From positions 1,426,001 through 1,490,000 of the forward strand of contig JAWZSP010000004.1 in the NCBI GenBank assembly GCA_034401135.1: DNA of 64,000 nt, read 5' to 3'. The stretch is from Volutella citrinella. Taxonomy: Eukaryota > Ascomycota > Sordariomycetes > Hypocreales > Nectriaceae. Shown one piece after another: positions 1-12,409 of this stretch. The notes below the pieces were generated by a model that was given only the letters and a program-made list of their open reading frames with translations, did no database searches and was not told the DNA's origin. Each line of letters opens with the position of its first letter. The first letter of the stretch is position 1. Both the position numbers and the translations under genes were made by a program.

Positions 1-1620
1 TGTGGCTGGAGCGGACGGCTGATGCACCATGCATGTGGCTAGGGTACGGAGGAAGGAAGCATGGCCCCGCTCAAATTTTCTCTCTGAAGTTTGGCTTCCT
101 CAGACAGAGGAATTTCAAGGACTCGGGGGGTGCCCAAGGTGCCTTGGGTGCATACAAGTGGAGTCGTCACAATCCGCAGTCTCCACTTGTGTCTGTGATC
201 CGGTCTCGCGAGTGAAAATTGGCGGATCCATATTTTCTCCTTCGTGGATACAGGACGGAACAGCCAAATGCAATGTCCTCTTCCCCAGTCTACTCGTCAT
301 TATACACAAGCGGTAATTTATTGCTATTTGCGGCATCGAAATGCGCACAACGGCAAGCAAAATGCGCTTTGGAATTATGCAGGCTGCCGTCGAAGTAGGA
401 CGCGTACGTGCGATGCCGAATACGATACAGACCGATAAATACTTAGCAGTAGTAGCAGCAGTACAGTAGGCCTCCAGCTTCGAGGAAGTGATGGATGGGT
501 TGATTTATTGCGAGTAATTGCCTTACGCTGGGGTGCCTCCGTGGACAGGCTGCAGCGAGGCAAGCAGGCGGCAAGCCAAAGCACGCCGGCAGCACCCAAG
601 GACTTCATCGCGCGGCGGTGACGAGCCCGTTGGGATTGCGGAGATAAGGTACACAATGCCAACCACTCATCATTGCATTTTCAGTTGTGGCATACAGACT
701 CCTGCTGCTGCCCAGCGGGGATGCAGTGTGGCATAGTGCGGACAGCTGGAATGACACTGTCTTCGCGTGTAGGAGTGGGGTGGGCTAGGTGAAGTCCAGT
801 GCTTGCCCACTCGGAGCCTGTGATTAATTGAGAACCCCTAGGTACCTTCCCTCTCCAAGTTGGAGTCGGGTACGTTGGACTGTGTATTGTGCAGGGGCTT
901 TGGGTGGGTGCCGCTGTTGGATGGCGTATTGCACCCACTGACGCTGATATTGATCCTCACGACCATCCACTAGCGTGGGCGGGCGCTGCTTCCGGCGGTC
1001 CCTGTTAGCATATGCTGGGCCGCCACCACCCGCGGGCGGCCACACGCCCAGCAGTACGTAGCAGTAATAACCTGGAACCACAATGTCACAGCATGCAATG
1101 GAATTTCACGCCCAACAGCGGCTCCTGTACACACCCGCTCACGAAGGCGCCCACCCACACTGCACACTACGTGAATCAGGGCACAGTGCGGGCTTGGCTG
1201 TTTTCGCCTCCCTCCCCCCGGGCGCTGCTGATAACATTCCCCGTTTGATTCCGCTCCCTCCTCAAAATTTCCCCGGCCAGTGTGTCTGTCCGTGTCTCCC
1301 CCCCCTTCCGTCTCTGAGCCACCAACCCTGCCGCCTGCCCAGGCTTCCCCCAAAACGCTGGTCCGCCTGCCCGCCTCCACTGTAAATCTCCCCGACGTCC
1401 ACCACATCCGCCAAAACCACCAGCACGCTCCGCTGTCACCCCCCCAGACGACAAATTTTCGACGCCCTTTCACGACGACGACCACAACGACCCGGGTGTC
1501 AAATCAATCAACCACATCGCCTTTCATCACTTTGCACGTCGGATTCCATCTCGGAAGACGTTGTTCGACCACTTGCCACGTCCGTTTCGACCGTAAACGG
1601 ATGTCGCGACCGCCGATGCT
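1..1620. other. Upstream region of VID21, no gene seen
   Basis: No reading frame here resembles a conserved protein on either strand; the open frames are short and low in complexity. The part from about 1200 to 1620 is pyrimidine-rich (long C and CT runs) and runs into the VID21 start codon, as expected of a fungal core promoter and 5' leader. The first kilobase may hold the far end of a neighbour outside the window, but nothing supports that directly. Confidence 0.5.
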
Positions 1621-4600
1621 ATGACTGAGGTCGGGTCTGCCGACCTATCGAGGCTGCTTCAATCCAAGCGCAATGAGTGCAGGTGCGATGCCCTCCATCG
1701 GAATGCCCGCATTTTTCCGATCATGCCGATATAATTTTCGACTTGCTGACGCCTTCCAGCTCAATCGTGACATCGCGCAAGCGCAAGCTGCGCGAGCTGT
1801 TCGCGGTCGCGACCCAGGTGGAGGGTCTGCCCCAACCAGTCCTCACTAACCCCGACGCGCCGACGACCACACCAGCCGAATGGCAATTCTTACAAGCCAA
1901 CGACCTCATCCAGTGCGTCTCAAAAATCAATATCGCGTTTAAGAGTGTTGCTGCCGGCGCGTTCGCGCCGCCGGACAACTTGCGACTGCTGCTAACATAC
2001 TTGCAGAGGCAAAATATTGAACGAGGCGAACATTCCCCAGCGACCTGCGTTTTCTCTTGAGCTCTTGAAGAAGTCGTTGGCAAAATCGGCCTTTCTTGCA
2101 ACCGAGGAACTACCGCCGCCTTTGCTGGAGGACTGTAAGGGTGCTATTGATTCGAGGCAGCAAGATCATGGAAAAGCAAATGGAGTGGTTGCGCCCACCA
2201 AGCCCGACCTTGCGAACATCCCGAAACCGCCATCAACGACACCGGTGCCTCCGCCTGTGATCAAAACGAATGGGCCGAAGCCCGCGCAGAATCCTAGCCA
2301 GCCAGCACCGTCGCTCAACGTTCCCGCGAAACCGCAAGGCTCGACGCCCGTCGCGTCGCCCGTCGCCGCTCCTGCCACACCCGTCAACACCAACTCCAAG
2401 GCTCCTCCAACTAAAGCTGCTCGTACCCCTGCAAAAACACCAATCCTGCCGCCGCAACATGCTCAGGTGTCCTTCACACCGGGGACGAAGGGACCTGCGG
2501 GGGAAGTTGTGAAGACGGAACCTACAGCAGGACCCAATCTGGCCAACGGAACAGCACCCGCGCCCACTACAGAGGCTCGTCCCCTGACGATCAAACCTCC
2601 CGTCGAGACCTCCCGAGCCCAAGACGCCGCGTCTTCCCCTGGATCTACTGCCCAAAGCGCAACAACCCCCGCCGCCAATGATGTATCGGCGGATACAAGC
2701 CCCGAAAACGATGGACCTCAATACATCGAGCCGGATCAAGTGGAACAAAAACCGGTTAAAGAAGACGATATCCCCGAGAGTGAGGCCCCCGCGACTGCCA
2801 GGGACTCGTCAACTGAAGACTTAGAAAACCGCGCCCTGGCCGCACCCCCTGACTCTGCGGAAGCTCAATTACTTCAAGAATCGATTCGCTCCAGTGCTGC
2901 TGCACCCACACCCACTCATGAGCTTAAAGCTGCTGTACCTCCCGCAGTTGTCGATGGCGCCAATGCATCAGGTCCAGAGCCAACTCCCTCGGACGACCAC
3001 AAGGTTCTGGAGCCTAAACCGCCTCAACCAACTCCAAGTAGCGAGTCCAACTCGGAACCTGGGGCAGTGGATCCTGCAGCTCAGGAGATCCCGGATAGCC
3101 AAGAGGAGGCACCTGAACAAATGGACGTTGATGTCCAAGAAGCAACCGAAGAGGTACAAACTCAAAGTGTCTTCCCCTCCAAGCTAGAAAGCCCCACCGC
3201 TACGGCGCCCTCTACTCCTGCACATAAAGAACCTGCCCAGAAGGATGCCACGCAAGTACCAGAGCGAGCTGTCACCCGTGTCTCGTCTGGGGCCATGCGT
3301 CTCAAATCCGTCAACGAAATCGTAGGCGCGACCCCACGTCTGACACCAACACTCGACCGTACAGCTCCGAGCAAATGTCCGGACAGTCAACTGACCCCCG
3401 TCACATCTACCCCCCAATCTCCAAGCATCCGCCAAAGGAATTCGTCATCTCACCGACGAGAACGCTCCAAAAGCCAGGTCTCTACGGTGTTGTTTGAAAA
3501 GCAGCCAAGGCGGATGGACGACAAGGCTGTGGTCGCCACTCAAGGAGACACCATTCAGCCGTCCGACGACTACTACACTCCCTTGTTCGTACAGGGCTTC
3601 GCCGGCAGCTCGTCTTGGATGCAACCTTTGGAGAAGATCTTATTCACCGCCAACAAGACCGTCGCGACTCCGGACGCCAACTTGGCCATTCAGGATCACC
3701 AGGCTTGCAAAGTTCTCCGACGAGTTTATCACCTGCAGCAACATGACAAGTGGTCTTTGCGGCAACCTAAGCGTTGCCCAGAGCCAACCCGTTCACCTTC
3801 CCAATGGGATGTAATGCTGCGGGAGATGAAATGGATGCGTACCGACTTCCGAGAGGAGCGCAAATGGAAGAGAGCAGTTGCCAGGAATCTCGCATATGCT
3901 TGCGCCGATTGGCACAATGCGACACCGGAAGAGCGCAAGTCTCTCCAAGTACGATCTTCTATCCCCCCTCAGACCCAGCCTGCGGGCGACGTGTCAATGG
4001 TGGATGTGGATGAAGATGGCGTCGAAATCCAGCCCACCCCTGATTTGGTGCCCGGAGACGTAGATTCCCCCGACAATGTGGATGAGCTAGCCGATGATTT
4101 CTTGGAGACTGTGGCCCCCTCAGCCATTTTTGCGCTACAGGAGGACGACGTTGTGTTCGGACTGAGAAGGACGGCCGCCTCCGATCAATTATTGGAGGAA
4201 CTGCCGCTCTATGGTGCTCCACTGAAGGTGCCCAAATTTGATCTCACGGGACCGGAATGGGACCCCGATGCTCATTGGAGGCGTCCGGCTCTTCCGCTCA
4301 GCAAGTATGTTGAAGGCCACATGAAGCTTGTCTCCAAGGGGCCCCCGAGGAAGCGCAGCAGATACAACTATCAAAACGAAGACTCCGAGGACGAGGACGA
4401 GGGTGTTTTTGCCCCCAGCGATTCCGCAACTGGAAAGCTACCCGCTCGCACGAACGAAGTTGCACTCTTCCACCAGGAGATGAAGCCGATTAGAGATCGT
4501 CTACATGCTGGTCACCAATTCCGTCCGCCCTCGGAGCACCCCATGCCGTTGCAAGGCTTTTACGAGAGCCGAAGTTCGTCACAATGGACTTTGGCCGAGG

Positions 4601-6345
4601 ATGATGAGTTGCGGACGCTTGTTCGGGAGTACTCGTACAACTGGTCACTCATTTCCAGTCTCCTATCCACCAAGTCTGTATTCGCATCTGGTGCCGAGCG
4701 ACGGACGCCGTGGGAGTGTTTTGAGAGGTGGATCAACCTGGAAGGACTTCCAGCCGACATGCAGAAGACGCAGTACTTTAAAGCCTATAACAGCCGCATC
4801 GAAGCTGCACAGCGCGTTGTCATGCAGCAGAACCAGCTCGCAGCGCAAGCAGCCAGCGCATCTGGCGCGCCCGTCACCCCAGTCCGCCGGCGAACCTCCA
4901 CTCCACTGCGAGTCGAAAGGCGGCGCAACCAGAAACACCTGACCCTCATCGACGCGATGCGCAAGCTCGCCAAGAAGCGGGAGACGACGATTCAAAAACA
5001 ACAGCACACGGCATCCCAGAACGCCGCCAACAAGAAGAACAACGACCCGATGACACAGCGCCCGACCAAGACGCCACGAGACTACAGCTTACTACGATGG
5101 GAGCGGGACCAAGCCCTGGCAGAGAAGATGGCGCAGTATGCGCAGAGGCAGGAAGCTCAACGACGAGTAAGTACTAGTAGTACCAGTAGTTCTAGTGCGA
5201 CCAGGCACCGACCGAACACTGCTGACTCGGTTAAACAGGCCGCCCTGCAAGCCAGAGCCCAAGGTCAAGCCGCCCAGATGGCTGGAAACCCTCAAGGAGC
5301 GCAAGCCGGACCCAACGCGCAGAACGCGGCCGTTGCTGCCGCGGCTGCCGCGGCGGCTACAAACGGAATGAACGGTGTCGCTCGCGTTGGTGTTCCCAAC
5401 CAGCTTGCCGCCGCAGCAGCCGCCGCCGCAGCAGCAGCCCAGGCACGACCTCGGATCCCCATGCAGCAGATGCCTGGTGCGAACGGCATGGGCGCTGCTC
5501 AGGCCCATATGGCTGGCGGACTCCACGCTCCGTCACAACTGAATGGTGTCCAGCAGGCCCAGATGCAGGCTATGCAGGCGCAGCACGGCCGCATGCCAAT
5601 GCCGAACCCTCAGCCGGATGTTAACTTGATGATGCGAGCACAGCGCATCTCGGAGCAGCAGAGAGTCGCAGTCCAGATGCAACAAACTCACCCAGGCCAG
5701 GGAACCCCTGCACAGGCTGCCACCAGTCAGCAGAGCCCTCCTGCTACCGCCATGGTCAACGGGGTCAACGGGGTGAACGGGGTTAATGGTGTCAATGGTG
5801 TTGTCAATGGTGTCAACCACAACGGCGTGAACAATATGACGCAGCAGACCTTCATCAACAATGCCCAGGCCATGATGGCGGCACAGTTCAATGCGAACAA
5901 CGCAAACAACGCCAATGGCACCAATGTTCACCAACGGGCTACGCCTACTGCCAACGGTCTTCATATGCCTACGGGTGCTGCTTCGCCTAGCCCTCGCCCC
6001 CTGCCTCAACTCCCTGCCGGCATTGCCAACCAGCTCAGTCAACTTGAGGCCCAGTTTCGTGCTAAGAACCCGAGCCTCGCTCCTGAGCAGGCCCGCCAGC
6101 TTGCTACTGAGCATTTGACCCGAGTCATGATGGCTCAGCGCCAGTCTGCCATGAACGCCGCTGCTGGGGGGACTGGGCAACCCGGCCTCGCCGGTGGTAT
6201 CGCTGCCACTACTAGCCCCCACCAGTATGCTGCTCTATTGCGACAGCAGCAGCAGCAGCAAGCCAGTCAGGCAGCTGCTGCAGGAAGCCCGGCGCAGCAT
6301 CAACGTCAGTCAAGCGGCAGTGCCACCCCATCGGCTGGCAAATGA
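1621..6345 (+). CDS. VID21: Chromatin modification protein Vid21/Eaf1, NuA4 histone acetyltransferase scaffold
   Basis: Platform subunit of the nuclear NuA4 histone acetyltransferase complex. Exons read 1621-1676, 1760-1912, 2007-5166 and 5239-6345, giving 1491 aa. The first two introns are needed to join the N-terminus (MTEVGSADLSRLLQSKRN) to the conserved segment SIVTSRKRKLRELFAVA and then to DLIQGKILNEANIP. A long Pro/Ala/Thr-rich disordered stretch follows. An HSA helicase-associated region lies at about residues 590-715, with a run of basic and aromatic residues including WKRAVARNLAYACADW. A SANT/Myb domain (QWTLAEDDELRTLV to WECFERWINL) lies at about 928-985. The C-terminal third is Gln/Ala/Asn-rich with two polyalanine runs and a VNG repeat. 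HSA followed by SANT is the diagnostic order for Eaf1 in filamentous fungi. The third intron is stop-free and a multiple of three (see its own entry); if retained the protein is 1515 aa. NHX1 converges on its 3' end. Confidence 0.93.
5167..5238 (+). other. VID21: Stop-free 72-nt intron inside the VID21 frame
   Basis: The segment opens with the strong donor GTAAGT and closes with a CTGAC branch motif and an AACAG acceptor, yet it is exactly 24 codons long and has no stop. Splicing joins QRR to AALQARAQG; retention inserts a Ser/Thr-rich peptide. Its base composition (repeated agtacta-type triplets) differs from the flanking Gln/Ala coding sequence, which supports intron status. Confidence 0.8.
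5754..5829 (+). repeat. Nine-bp minisatellite encoding a Val-Asn-Gly repeat in VID21
   Basis: Imperfect 9-bp units of the form GTCAACGGG run in tandem and encode a repeated VNG tripeptide (at least five near-perfect copies, then degenerate ones). The repeat is in frame in the disordered C-terminal region of VID21 and is likely to vary in copy number between strains. Confidence 0.85.
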
Positions 6346-6916
6346 GCAAATCAGTTGTTGAGCAGTATTAAATATCTTGGAGGTCGCCATTGCATGGTTT
6401 ACGCTGGGATATCGTCACATAGTCATGCTGTCTGTTTTTTTTTGGAGTTGTGATGAGCGCGAGCGAGCAGGCGGCTGCTTCATTTTGTCCTGACTGTCGC
6501 GACATGCATGGGACGCTATTATATCTGTACATAGCACCAGTTAATCGTCGTCGGGGCATCCGTACACTTGTACCCGACGGTTGGAAGCTTTTGCCCAATA
6601 AGCGGCAATTCCACAAACCACTCTCAGCTTCAAACAGAACTACCTCGTCTCATCGTGAATGGAGGGCCATGAATGAGGGAAGGGGATACAGATCGGAGAC
6701 GGAAGTAGTCAAAAAAGGAGGAATCGCAAGTGTAGCCACGAAAGTTGTACATACGTATGATGATCATCCATAGTTTGTATCTGCTGGTATGGGTCATTGT
6801 CTATAAAATCCCAGAACTATAACCGGAAACGCCAATCATGCGAACGAGTGCGATACAAGGTCCCAAAATAATCCCATGATGTCACAGCCTTACACGCCAT
6901 ACACGAGCGAGAAAGC
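6346..6916. other. Convergent 3' region between VID21 and NHX1
   Basis: This 571-bp spacer separates two tail-to-tail genes and should hold both 3' untranslated regions. A T-run sits at about 6430-6440. I see no coding potential; the open frames are short and lack family resemblance. Confidence 0.55.
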
Positions 6917-9114
6917 TCAGCTTGGTCCGCCGTGCCTACCGCCATTCCCGCCATGCCCTTGCCCCCGACCCTCGCTGTTGAGCAGGAGATGGGGCTTGAT
7001 GAAGTCCTCGTCGAGTTGACGGAACATGCCAGCGGGATCGTCTGCTGACCAAAGCTGCCGGATGGCACCTGTCGCGGTCATGGACGACGGGGGATCTGCT
7101 GGTACCGGCGTACTGGAGGGGCTCTCGGTTCGGGATATGGGCCGTGGGCTTGCTCGAGGATTGGGAGAGCGCCGAGCCGGAGGCGGCAAATCTGATGTGT
7201 CAATGTCGCTACCAATGTCCGAGTCATCGGTGTTTGCGCGGAGGAGCTCGGATCGCTCCACCTCATCGCTTCGAGAACCCTTGCGGCTCTTGCTCCGTGT
7301 TCGAGTGCCGGTGAGCGGCGATGAAGCACCAGAGACATAGCTAGCGCCTCGTTCCAGGGCACCGAGTGCTACGCTTCCGTTGCGGCGGGGGTTGTAACCA
7401 ATGCCGGTGCCTGAACGCTTCACCTGGAGACCCCCGCCGAAGGATTCGATATCGAACTCATCATCACTGTCAATCTCCTCTACCACACCTGTGCGAATGC
7501 CCAAAATCTCAAGCATGCGGGCGGTGGTGCCGCCAAAGATGATGACTGTCAACACCACGACGACCAAAACGGTGGCTTTGAGAGCATAGGCGTTTTCTCC
7601 GGTAAAAAGGGCGGCCAGGGCAACACCGACAGCTCCACGAAGGCCAGCCCAGAAAAGCATGGCCTGGTAGTTGTAAGGCAGTTCGTCGCTGATCTCTTGG
7701 CCGCGTCTCCTGGCCCGGTATCGAAGAAACCAGTTAATAGCCTTGGAAAGGGGGAACACAGCTACCCATCTCGCAGCGCAAACGGCTAGGATGGTGACGA
7801 TGATCAGAGGAGGCTGGAACTGGAGCCCACTGTCTGTGAACAGGGCTAGACCCAGATAGATGAAGATGAAGTTTTCGGACAACTGTGCGAGGACCTGGAA
7901 GATGAACTTGGTAGTGAGCTGGGTCCGTCTTGACATGTTGAAGTATGCGTAGTGTTTGAGGGTAATTCCGCAGAACAACAGCGACACAATACCTATTGGC
8001 TCGTCAGTGTCTAGTCAGGGAAGCACGAGGGAGCAGCGAAGTCAGACATACCAGACATGTGAAGGCCATGTGAGAAGAAGTAGGTGGCGTACGCAATCAG
8101 AACGATGAGACAGCTCTCGATCTTTGGGAAGCGTCGGACATATGTAAACTTGAGCAACAGCGCTGTACCAATGCCAACAATGACACCGATGGCCATGCTG
8201 CCAAAGAAAATAAGCAAGAAAATGCCCGTGGCCTCGAAGAAGCTAGCGACACCGTAGTTGGCCGACTCTCCCTTCTTATACTTCTGGGCGGTTTCGAAAA
8301 TGACAATGGCAATGGCATCGTTGAGCATTGACTCGCCGAAAATAATCGTGTAAAGCTTAGGGTCGACCTTGTACGTGTTGAAAATGGCCAAGATGGTAAC
8401 GGGATCAGTGGCGGACAGGGTAGCGCCAACGGAAATCGCGTCAACGAAGGTCAAGTCGAGTGATCCTGGAATCCAGTTGAACATCCACAGAATCATACCG
8501 ATTACAACGGCGGAAAGGAAGGTGCCAGCAAAGGCGAATGTGAGAATAGTGCCGAGGTTGCGGAAGAAGTTTGCTTGATGTAGCTCGTAACCCGAGTTAA
8601 GAATAATGGGTGGTAGGAGCAAATTGAAGAAGATCTGGTAATCGAAATTGATCAGGTTTCGAATCGAGGTGTCAGACGTGATGAGCAATAGGAGGCCGAC
8701 AGTCATTCCTAAAGGACCCCGTGGTCAGCATGAGTCCAATCCAGGACGGTAAAGAGGCTGGGGGCTTACCAGCAAAGATGGAAATAACAGTCTCGTGGAT
8801 GGCCGTCACCTTCTTCATCTGCACCAAATAACTAGTGAAGAAGGCGATGATGAGTAGCATAATGGAGATGAACAGAGCCCATGCCGCGAAAAGCTCCTTC
8901 TGCGCCGAGTCACCTTCTGAAGCGCTGGTCAGTTGTGTTTCTTGGGTGTAATTGTCGGGATCGGATGGGCTAACCTTCGGGGTCTGCCTCCTCGGCCTCA
9001 CGCCCTGCGTCGTCATTGTCAGTTACGGAGTCGCAGATGGTGCGCATCAATCGGCAGGCGTATGAACGTACGGAGGATGCTGAAGCCCATGTTGACGAGC
9101 TCTGTGGCCCTCAT
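6917..9114 (-). CDS. NHX1: Endosomal/vacuolar Na+(K+)/H+ exchanger, Nhx1 family
   Basis: Cation/proton antiporter of the CPA1/NHE family, expected in late endosome or prevacuolar membranes where it sets luminal pH and sequesters Na+ or K+. Exons read, on the minus strand, 9114-9072, 9004-8975, 8916-8770, 8708-8052 and 7992-6917, giving 650 aa, close to yeast Nhx1. The start MRATELVNMGFSILRREAEE has an in-frame stop just upstream; two tiny exons (43 and 30 nt) precede the first membrane segment. Visible family signatures are the amiloride-type motif FFNLLLPPIIL, the acidic ion-binding stretch GESMLNDAIAIVIF and GLRGAVGVALA. Many hydrophobic segments cover the first 430 residues. The C-terminal tail of about 190 residues is charged and Ser/Pro-rich and ends in a Gly/His-rich stretch, a likely cytosolic regulatory region. 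The small N-terminal exons are the least certain part. Confidence 0.93.
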
Positions 9115-10232
9115 GATGGCTGCCTACGCGGGCCTAGGTGGCAGTCGCACGGGTGGTGGGATCTACAAGTAGGCACCGGTCGCCGTGGCTGGGGTGGTTG
9201 AGCGTGGTGCTCGCGGGGAGGTCATGGAACGGCGGCGGCGGAGGGAATCGATGCGGTTGAAACGGAGTCGCGTGCGATCGGACGAGGTGTCGGAGAGGCT
9301 CCCGGGACAATGGATATGATGTCAACAGGAGGAATGGATGCGACAGTGTTGGACGTCGAGGCCTGGAGGAAGAAGGCGACAGCTATCCACAAAACGCGGC
9401 AGTGATTGGTTAGCAGGTGACGCCCGCAACCGTTAAAACTGGACCTAGTGACGTCCCGGGCTGCTTCCCAGAAGGGAAGGTTTGACTCTCCTGTAAGGAA
9501 GTACCTAACGCGACATAAGTCACGAGAGCTATGGTACAGGGCGGTTGCCTCGGTTTCAGATCATATGCTATGCCAAACGTCGGGGAGATATGTTTCAATA
9601 AGGCTTGCCTCAAGAATACTTGGACATTACATAGTACAAACATTGATCCAGATTCGGGATATCTGGCTATGGTCGTTGGTTCGTAGTACTACTGATAGTG
9701 CTTCCTACAGCATGCGGCACAGCGACTTGCAGCGCAGGTGCTCCACTGGCCGCCTCAGTGGTGCTCCAGCGTCCCGCCAAAGGTGATCAACTCCATTCAA
9801 GTCACACTCTAATGTGCCACTTTGACTGATAGAGCTAGCAACCAGGGGCAGAGGTAATCTGAAGAGTCTAAACAGCCTGGGGTCTATTTTACAGAGGACA
9901 AGATCGCCTGCGCAAGGCATTACCTGCATGACGTCCAGATGACCAGACATGGCTGGGTCACTCTGCCTGTTGCAATCCAGCGGGGCATCTCCAGCAGTGG
10001 TTGTGGTGGGGATAGCGGCTCTTCAGCAGCCCCTGCAACCACTAAAATGCCACAACACTCCCCAGAATGGGGAGTATGACTGAGGCCACCTCCCTCCCTG
10101 CGATGGTTGCCGGTACCAATCCAGACTAATCCTGGCGCTGTCCTCGACACCACGATCGACCACGTCTATTCCAGTACCCTCCCTCTGTCTCGCCGACCAC
10201 CCGCGCGCCCTGCGACGGCACCTGCGACGACA
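9115..10232. promoter_or_regulatory. Divergent promoter region of NHX1 and ARL3
   Basis: The two flanking genes are transcribed away from this 1118-bp spacer, so both promoters must lie here. The ARL3 side (about 10150-10232) is C/T-rich. A short TAGTACTA-type motif lies near 9683-9694. No coding sequence is recognised. Confidence 0.55.
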
Positions 10233-10928
10233 ATGTACCATCTTGCCAAGGGTCTCTATCTCTATGCGACGAGCAAGGAAGGTTAGCAAGCCCCAGAGCC
10301 CGCCATGCTCGGCGGAGTATCTAACCACCCGACAGAGTACTCAGTGATCCTCCTCGGGCTTGACAACGCCGGCAAGACAACTTTCCACGAACAAGTCAAG
10401 TCGCTCTTCCTCCCCAATGCGCCCGAGCCCAAGCTCAAGACGGTGCCCACCGTGGGCCAGAACGTGTCGACCATCCCGCTTGCCGACATGTATCTGAAGC
10501 TGTGGGACGTGGGTGGTCAGCACTCCCTGCGCAACCTGTGGCAGAGCTACTACTCGAGCGCACATGCCATCGTCTTCATCATCGACAGTACCGATATTGG
10601 CGACGGAAACCTCGAGCACGACAACGCTGTTGGCCGCCTCGACGAGTGCCGCATGGTCCTCGAAGACGTCCTCCAGCACGGCGAGACCGAGGGCGTCCCG
10701 CTGCTTATCCTCGCCAACAAGCAGGACCGCGAAGACTGCGTGGAGACGATTCGAATCAAGGAGGGGCTCGTCAAGAAGGTCATGGAGGGCGACAAGGGCT
10801 CTAGTATCCGCGACTCGAGGGTGTTGGCCATGAGCGCCTTGACGGGCGACGGAGTTCGGGAAGCAGTCGACTGGCTACGCACACGGGTGCAGTGGAACAA
10901 AGACTCACGGCCGCCTGTTATGCGGTAA
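10233..10928 (+). CDS. ARL3: ADP-ribosylation factor-like GTPase Arl3 (ARFRP1 type)
   Basis: Small Arf-family GTPase that acts at the trans-Golgi upstream of Arl1 and golgin recruitment. Exons 10233-10281 and 10336-10928 give 213 aa. Motifs in order: P-loop GLDNAGKTT, switch I PTVGQN, switch II LWDVGGQ, guanine-specificity NKQD, and MSAL in the G5 position. The N-terminus MYHLAKGLYLYATSKEEYS matches Arl3/ARFRP1 and lacks the Gly-2 needed for myristoylation. In this family a Met followed by a bulky hydrophobic residue is acetylated by NatC and the protein is docked by Sys1; Met-Tyr fits that rule. The intron interrupts codon 17 with donor GTTAGC and acceptor CGACAG. The gene diverges from NHX1 and converges on RRP45. 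Confidence 0.93.
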
Positions 10929-11212
10929 ATCGACAACCCTCTTGTGCGGGGGAGGCGAATAGAAGCATGTCTTTTTTTTGTTCTAACGAGCTATGATACC
11001 GACTTGCCCGGATAGATCTTACTGGCGGCGTATGGCGGGGTTTGATGGAGTCATCTACTGTATCTTGACTTTCTATAAATATGTATGCATTTGGGGCATG
11101 GAGTAGTCTGGACTGGCATATTGTCCAAGGGTATCATACTTTTTTCTTCATTTGTGTCTCGTCTATGTTCTTTTCGTCCTCTGGGGACCCTTTCTTGAAA
11201 GACATTACCATC

Positions 11213-12146
11213 TCACCGGTCATTCTCCGCCGACAACTCTGCAAGGAGTCCTCCCTTGTCTCTTCGCTTGGCGTCCTCTGAGAGTTTTCGATCCACCATA
11301 TCTGTCAGCTCCTTGGACCGATTCAGCGCTCCCTGAGCGCACTGGATAAAGATGGGTGCGTCGAGTGCGGTGCCGCCCATCTTGGCAATCTGGCATATCT
11401 CGCCGTGCTTGTTGAGGCTGTATGTGCATGAGCTGACCTGCAGTTGCTCCTCAAGCAACGTAGGGTCCACAAGGACCTGCTCACCCTCCTCCCCGAAGAA
11501 GCCATAGGACACGCAGAAGGGGGAGTGCAGCCAGCTGAGGGGCACGGGCTCCCTCTCGGCAGGCGTGTAGACAGTGAGAGTGTCTCCCTCGATGCTAGTG
11601 TCCGGCTTGCGGAAATGTCGAAGCGCGGCGACGACCGCCAGGCATGCTGCATCGGTGATGTTGCCGTCGTGATTTAGAACATGAAGGTCGACTCGGATCG
11701 ACCAACACTTCTGGCCAGCAATAAGACACAGGGACTCGGTATCAAGAGCCCCAGACCTTCGGATGGTCTTTTCCAACAGCCGGGACAGAACGACCTCCTC
11801 CAGCGACGGTCGATTAACTTCGTATGAAGGGGCGACCATGGGGCTAAGCTCCGACGAGATTGTGAAGACTCCATCAAACGGACGGTCCGAATACGGCACC
11901 GTCACCTCCGCCGACACCCTGGCAAGAACCCTGAGGTGTATGTGAGTAACTGTGGGCACTGGGGATATCGAAGAAAGCGTACCTTGTCTTTCCAAACTTG
12001 ATTTCTGCGACACCATATTCATCACCAAAAGTGAGGCCCATGGACCTGAATTGGTCAAACTTTCGACCATCTAGTCGCAGGCCCTCAGCGAGGGCCTGCG
12101 TGACGAATGTTTTCTCAGAAAGAGACGGCTCGGCTTCTCGAGGCAT
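11213..12146 (-). CDS. RRP45: Exosome complex component Rrp45 (RNase PH-like)
   Basis: Subunit of the hexameric RNase PH ring of the RNA exosome, active in nuclear and cytoplasmic 3'-5' RNA decay and rRNA processing. Exons 12146-11983 and 11930-11213 encode 293 aa, typical for fungal Rrp45. The N-terminus contains EGLRLDGRKFDQFR, the standard opening of the family, followed by GDEYGVAEIKFGKTR joined by the intron to VLARVSAEVTVPYSDRPFDG. The central part SIRVDLHVLNHDGNITDAA and the PLSWLHSPFCVSYGFF segment match the RNase PH fold. As in other eukaryotic ring subunits, catalysis is not expected. The gene shares a 263-bp head-to-head spacer with CWC15, so the two RNA-processing genes may be co-regulated. 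Confidence 0.94.
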
Positions 12147-12409
12147 GATGAATTGGAAAGTTTGCTGTGAGAACGGGGTTCAATCCGCCTAGATACTCCC
12201 CGCCAAGTCTGAAATTCATACCTTCCCTGCCGTGGGGCTGTGAGATCGCTGAGAAATTCTGCCGGGCGGTGAACCTGCCTTTGGTCTTGCGACAACAGTA
12301 CGACCGCGCTCCAGCGACATCATTTGTCAATAAATTGTTTGAGCATCAACTGTTCTAGCCACTCGTCGCCTTCAAATTTCTGTCATTGTGACACTCCACA
12401 GCTGCCACA
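12147..12409. promoter_or_regulatory. Short bidirectional promoter of RRP45 and CWC15
   Basis: Only 263 bp separate the two divergent start codons, so initiation of both genes must occur here and possibly share elements. A sequence resembling a Pol III B-box (GGTTCAATCC) lies near 12175, but it does not fold into a tRNA arm and is probably coincidental. Confidence 0.6.

Noticed and set aside
12173..12185. A Pol III B-box-like word (GGTTCAATCC) between RRP45 and CWC15
   Set aside because: The flanks do not pair as a T-arm and no A-box or acceptor stem is found, so it is not a tRNA gene.
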